From Acidobacteriota bacterium (lineage in GTDB: Bacteria > Acidobacteriota > Terriglobia > Versatilivoradales > Versatilivoraceae): a stretch of DNA of 37,005 nt. Both the position numbers and the translations under genes were made by a program. Shown piece by piece: positions 35,070 to 37,005 of this stretch. A model generated the notes under the pieces. It worked only from the letters and a program-made list of their open reading frames with translations. It ran no database searches and was not told the DNA's origin. Every line of letters starts with the position of its first letter. The stretch's first letter is position 1. The stretch spans positions 1-37,005 of the forward strand of contig JAPPDF010000046.1 in the NCBI GenBank assembly GCA_028875575.1. The letters are read 5' to 3'.

Positions 35070-35828
35070 TTACCCTCTGCCGATGTAGGGCATCTTGGTG
35101 GCCATCACGGTCATGAACTGCACGTTGGCGTCCAGCGGCAACTCTGCAATGTAGAGCACGGCCCGGGCCACGTGATCGGCATCCATGGTGGGCTCCACCA
35201 CGACGGCTCCGTGGGCCTGGAGCGCGCCGTCCTTGGACTTGGCCGTCATGGGCGTGGCGGCGTTGCCGATGTCGATCTGGCTGCAGGCGATATCGTATTT
35301 GCGTCCATCCAGCGAGGTGGAGCGGGTCAGACCGGTGATGGCGTGCTTGGTGGAGGTGTAAGGGGCCGAGTTGGGTCGAGGCACCTGGGCCGAGACCGAG
35401 CCATTGTTGATGATGCGCCCGCCCCGCGGTGTCTGGCACTTCATGATTTCGAAGGCCTGCTGGGTGCAGAGAAAGGAGCCGGTGAGGTTGGTGTCCACCA
35501 CCGCCTGCCACTCCTCCACGCTCAACTCCTCCAGGGGTTTCGGCGGGGCCCCGATGCCCGCGTTGTTGAAGAGCAGGTCGAGCCGGCCGAATCTCTCCCG
35601 GCACCGGTCGAAAAGGGAGCGGACCGAGGCCGGCGACCCCACGTTGGTGGGCACCACCAGGGTCCGATCGGCCGTGGAACCGGCCTGGGCCGCCACTTCC
35701 TCCAAGGGCTCCCGGCGGCGGCCGGCCAGCACTACCCTGTAGCCTGCCTCCAACAGCCGCAGCGAGGCGCTTTTGCCGATCCCGGTTCCGGCCCCGGTCA
35801 CAATGGCCACCTTTCCCTGTTCCTTCAT
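35070..35828 (-). CDS. Short-chain dehydrogenase/reductase (SDR)
   Basis: 252 residues from ATG 35828, preceded by [17 protein letters not shown] at 11-18 is the cofactor-binding loop, and Arg37-Arg38 after the second strand suggest NADP(H) preference. NNAG at 88-91, Asn114, Ser144, Tyr157 and Lys161 complete the classical SDR active site (YTSTK). Cytoplasmic oxidoreductase of a keto or hydroxy group; the substrate is unknown. It is the first gene of the minus-strand block that runs to 28478. Confidence 0.93.
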   Translation of the reverse strand: MKEQGKVAIVTGAGTGIGKSASLRLLEAGYRVVLAGRRREPLEEVAAQAGSTADRTLVVPTNVGSPASVRSLFDRCRERFGRLDLLFNNAGIGAPPKPLEELSVEEWQAVVDTNLTGSFLCTQQAFEIMKCQTPRGGRIINNGSVSAQVPRPNSAPYTSTKHAITGLTRSTSLDGRKYDIACSQIDIGNAATPMTAKSKDGALQAHGAVVVEPTMDADHVARAVLYIAELPLDANVQFMTVMATKMPYIGRG

Positions 35829-36166
35829 GGGTTCTCCTCCCGGTCCAACCAAATCTCAGGCCGCCCCGCCGAGCGCCGGAATCCGAATCCTACCACGAAC
35901 CGACGCCTGGTGTAGCCCGTTGCTGCTCCGTCGGTGAATCCTTGGGCGGCACCGCCGGAAGCCCTTGCAAAATTCTGAGAATTCTGGTCCATTGGGAGCA
36001 CTGCCGGGGCAGCGGAGCGCAGGGCAGGGTTGCCAGGCCGCAGCCTGTGCCGATTCGGCAGAGCCGTCCCTCTTCGTGGTCCTTCGTGCAACTTCGTGGA
36101 TCACTCATTTTTTTCTGTTGTTTCACGCAGGGATTATAACCATCGACTCCTGACCCAGTTATCAGC
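35829..36166. other. 338-base divergent intergenic region
   Basis: No gene is supported. The region separates the minus-strand SDR operon from the plus-strand YwaF-like gene and should hold promoters in both directions. A TATAAC box at 36135-36140 could be a -10 for the plus-strand gene, but no matching -35 is seen. A three-unit CTTCGTG array followed by a T-run lies at 36072-36115. Confidence 0.55.
36072..36098. repeat. Three CTTCGTG units with exact 10-bp period
   Basis: CTTCGTG occurs at 36072-36078, 36082-36088 and 36092-36098, each followed by a different three-base spacer. A run of seven or more T follows shortly after (36108-36114). The one-helical-turn spacing would place all units on the same face of the DNA. 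Confidence 0.7.
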
Positions 36167-36880
36167 ATGAACTTCGTTCTCTTCGGTTCTTCCCATCTGC
36201 TGACCATGGCCGTGGTGTTCGGGGTCAGCGTGCTCCTGCCCCTGTGGGTGCGCCGCCACTGCTCTGAGCGCGGGGGAACCCGGGTGGCGGTGTGGCTGGG
36301 CATCTTTGTGTTGGTTCATGAGATCGTCAAGGCCTGGATCAGGGTAACAGTCTACGATCACCGATTCGCCGATGTGCTGCCGTTTCACTTGTGCAGCACT
36401 GCCATCATGGCCACGGCGGTGTTGATGTTGTCGCGGAACCGCCTGGCCTACGAGCTGACCTACTTCTGGGGATTCAGCGGAACCCTGCAGGCCATTCTCA
36501 CTCCCGATCTGGAGGAGCCCTTTCCCCATCCTCTTTATCTGAGCTATTTCTTCACTCATGGGCTCATCATCCTGGGAGCGCTCTACGCCACCTTGGTCTT
36601 CCGATTTCGACCGTTTCCACGCTCGATGGTGCGGGTCTATGTCATCACCGCCATTTACTGCTTTGTCTTTATCCTCCCTCTCAACTATCTGATCGACACC
36701 AACTACGTCTATATGCGCTACAAACCGGTGGGAGCCAGCCTCCTGGACTATCTGGGGCCCTGGCCCTGGTACATGCTGTCGGTGGCTGTGCTGGCCTGGT
36801 TTTTGTTCGCGGCCGCCTACGCGCCTTTCTACGTGACGGACCGCGTCGCCAGGAGGAGCGGGGCACAGGAAAAGGGTTGA
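36167..36880 (+). CDS. TIGR02206 / YwaF family integral membrane protein
   Basis: 237 residues with about seven hydrophobic helices. Conserved parts of the family are visible: FGSSHLLTM at the N-terminus, LPFHLCSTAIMATAVLML, LTYFWGFSGTLQAILTPDL, YFFTHGLIILGALY and LPLNYLIDTNYVYMRYKP. The family is widespread and uncharacterised. The protein is an inner-membrane protein with no visible catalytic motif. The ATG at 36167 is the only sensible start, but no clear ribosome site precedes it. Confidence 0.9.
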   Translation: MNFVLFGSSHLLTMAVVFGVSVLLPLWVRRHCSERGGTRVAVWLGIFVLVHEIVKAWIRVTVYDHRFADVLPFHLCSTAIMATAVLMLSRNRLAYELTYFWGFSGTLQAILTPDLEEPFPHPLYLSYFFTHGLIILGALYATLVFRFRPFPRSMVRVYVITAIYCFVFILPLNYLIDTNYVYMRYKPVGASLLDYLGPWPWYMLSVAVLAWFLFAAAYAPFYVTDRVARRSGAQEKG

Positions 36881-36919
36881 GCAGAGAGAGGGTTGGGGCG
36901 CTGACTGTCGGAGATTCGC

Positions 36920-37005
36920 CTACTCGGTGCGGGATCTCGGGCTGCGAAGGAGTCGCAGGCCGTTGAAGATCACCACCAGGGTTGCGCCCATATCGGCGGC
37001 GACCG
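36920..37005 (-). CDS. C-terminal end of a heavy-metal P-type ATPase (partial)
   Basis: Read on the minus strand from the window edge, the frame encodes AADMGATLVVIFNGLRLLR, followed by a short basic tail and a TAG at 36922-36920. AADMGATL(L/V)V.(F/A)NGLRLL is the conserved last transmembrane helix of CopA/ZntA-type metal-translocating P1B ATPases. Only about 28 codons are present, so the metal cannot be predicted. It converges with the YwaF-like gene after a 39-base gap. Confidence 0.8.
   Translation of the reverse strand, partial: VAADMGATLVVIFNGLRLLRSPRSRTE

Noticed and set aside
1..37005. CRISPR arrays, tRNA or rRNA genes, insertion sequences, prophage or plasmid origin
   Set aside because: No regularly spaced long repeats, no transposase or integrase gene, and no recognisable structural RNA were found on either strand by reading.

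Overview
This is a GC-rich, gene-dense bacterial window with 22 complete or nearly complete protein genes, one truncated sigma-factor gene and partial genes at both ends. I see no RNA genes, insertion sequences or CRISPR arrays. The mixture of families (DUF1501, DUF1549/DUF1553 and PPC-domain proteins, a sorbosone-dehydrogenase/cytochrome fusion, DUF2961, RraA-like, M81, and long secreted proteins ending in Ig-like or beta-rich modules) points to an Acidobacteriota-like organism. Planctomycetota or another environmental phylum rich in these families is the alternative. This placement is inference; there is no marker gene in the window.

Left block (1-9146, plus strand): three large secreted zinc proteases. 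Two are tandem paralogues whose catalytic core resembles anthrax lethal factor (HExxH, a catalytic-type Tyr and a Glu ligand in a Y..xN..EDMAE context). The first is cut by the window edge. The third is an M9-type collagenase with a GEVED-like domain and two copies of a C-terminal beta module. This looks like an exoprotease island for attack on protein-rich material or host tissue.

Housekeeping-like stretch (9326-15226): an AI-2E family permease (minus), an Atg22/UMF1-type MFS transporter and an MlrC-like M81 peptidase (plus), and a multi-pass mechanosensitive-channel-like protein (minus).

Minus-strand exported redox block (15303-25237): a kelch protein, a PPC/TIG-domain protein, a Big2-DUF1549-DUF1553 protein, a small glycine-zipper-like protein, a Tat-exported DUF1501 protein and an octaheme cytochrome/HEAT/TPR lipoprotein. 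The last four genes are close enough to be one transcription unit. A sigma70-like promoter with an overlapping palindrome sits in front of the kelch gene.

Central plus block (25498-26924): an NfeD-paraslipin pair with a one-base stop/start overlap. It is followed by a divergent pair: a secreted protein resembling one collagenase C-terminal module (minus) and a sigma factor that retains only region 2 (plus).

Minus-strand metabolic block (28478-35828): SDR, VOC, RraA-like, DUF2961/GH172, nitrilase-type amidohydrolase, sorbosone-dehydrogenase/cytochrome c fusion and a steroid 5-alpha-reductase-like membrane enzyme. All seven lie on one strand with gaps of 15-115 bases and may form a catabolic operon of unknown substrate. 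The right end holds a TIGR02206/YwaF-like membrane protein and the last 28 codons of a heavy-metal P-type ATPase.
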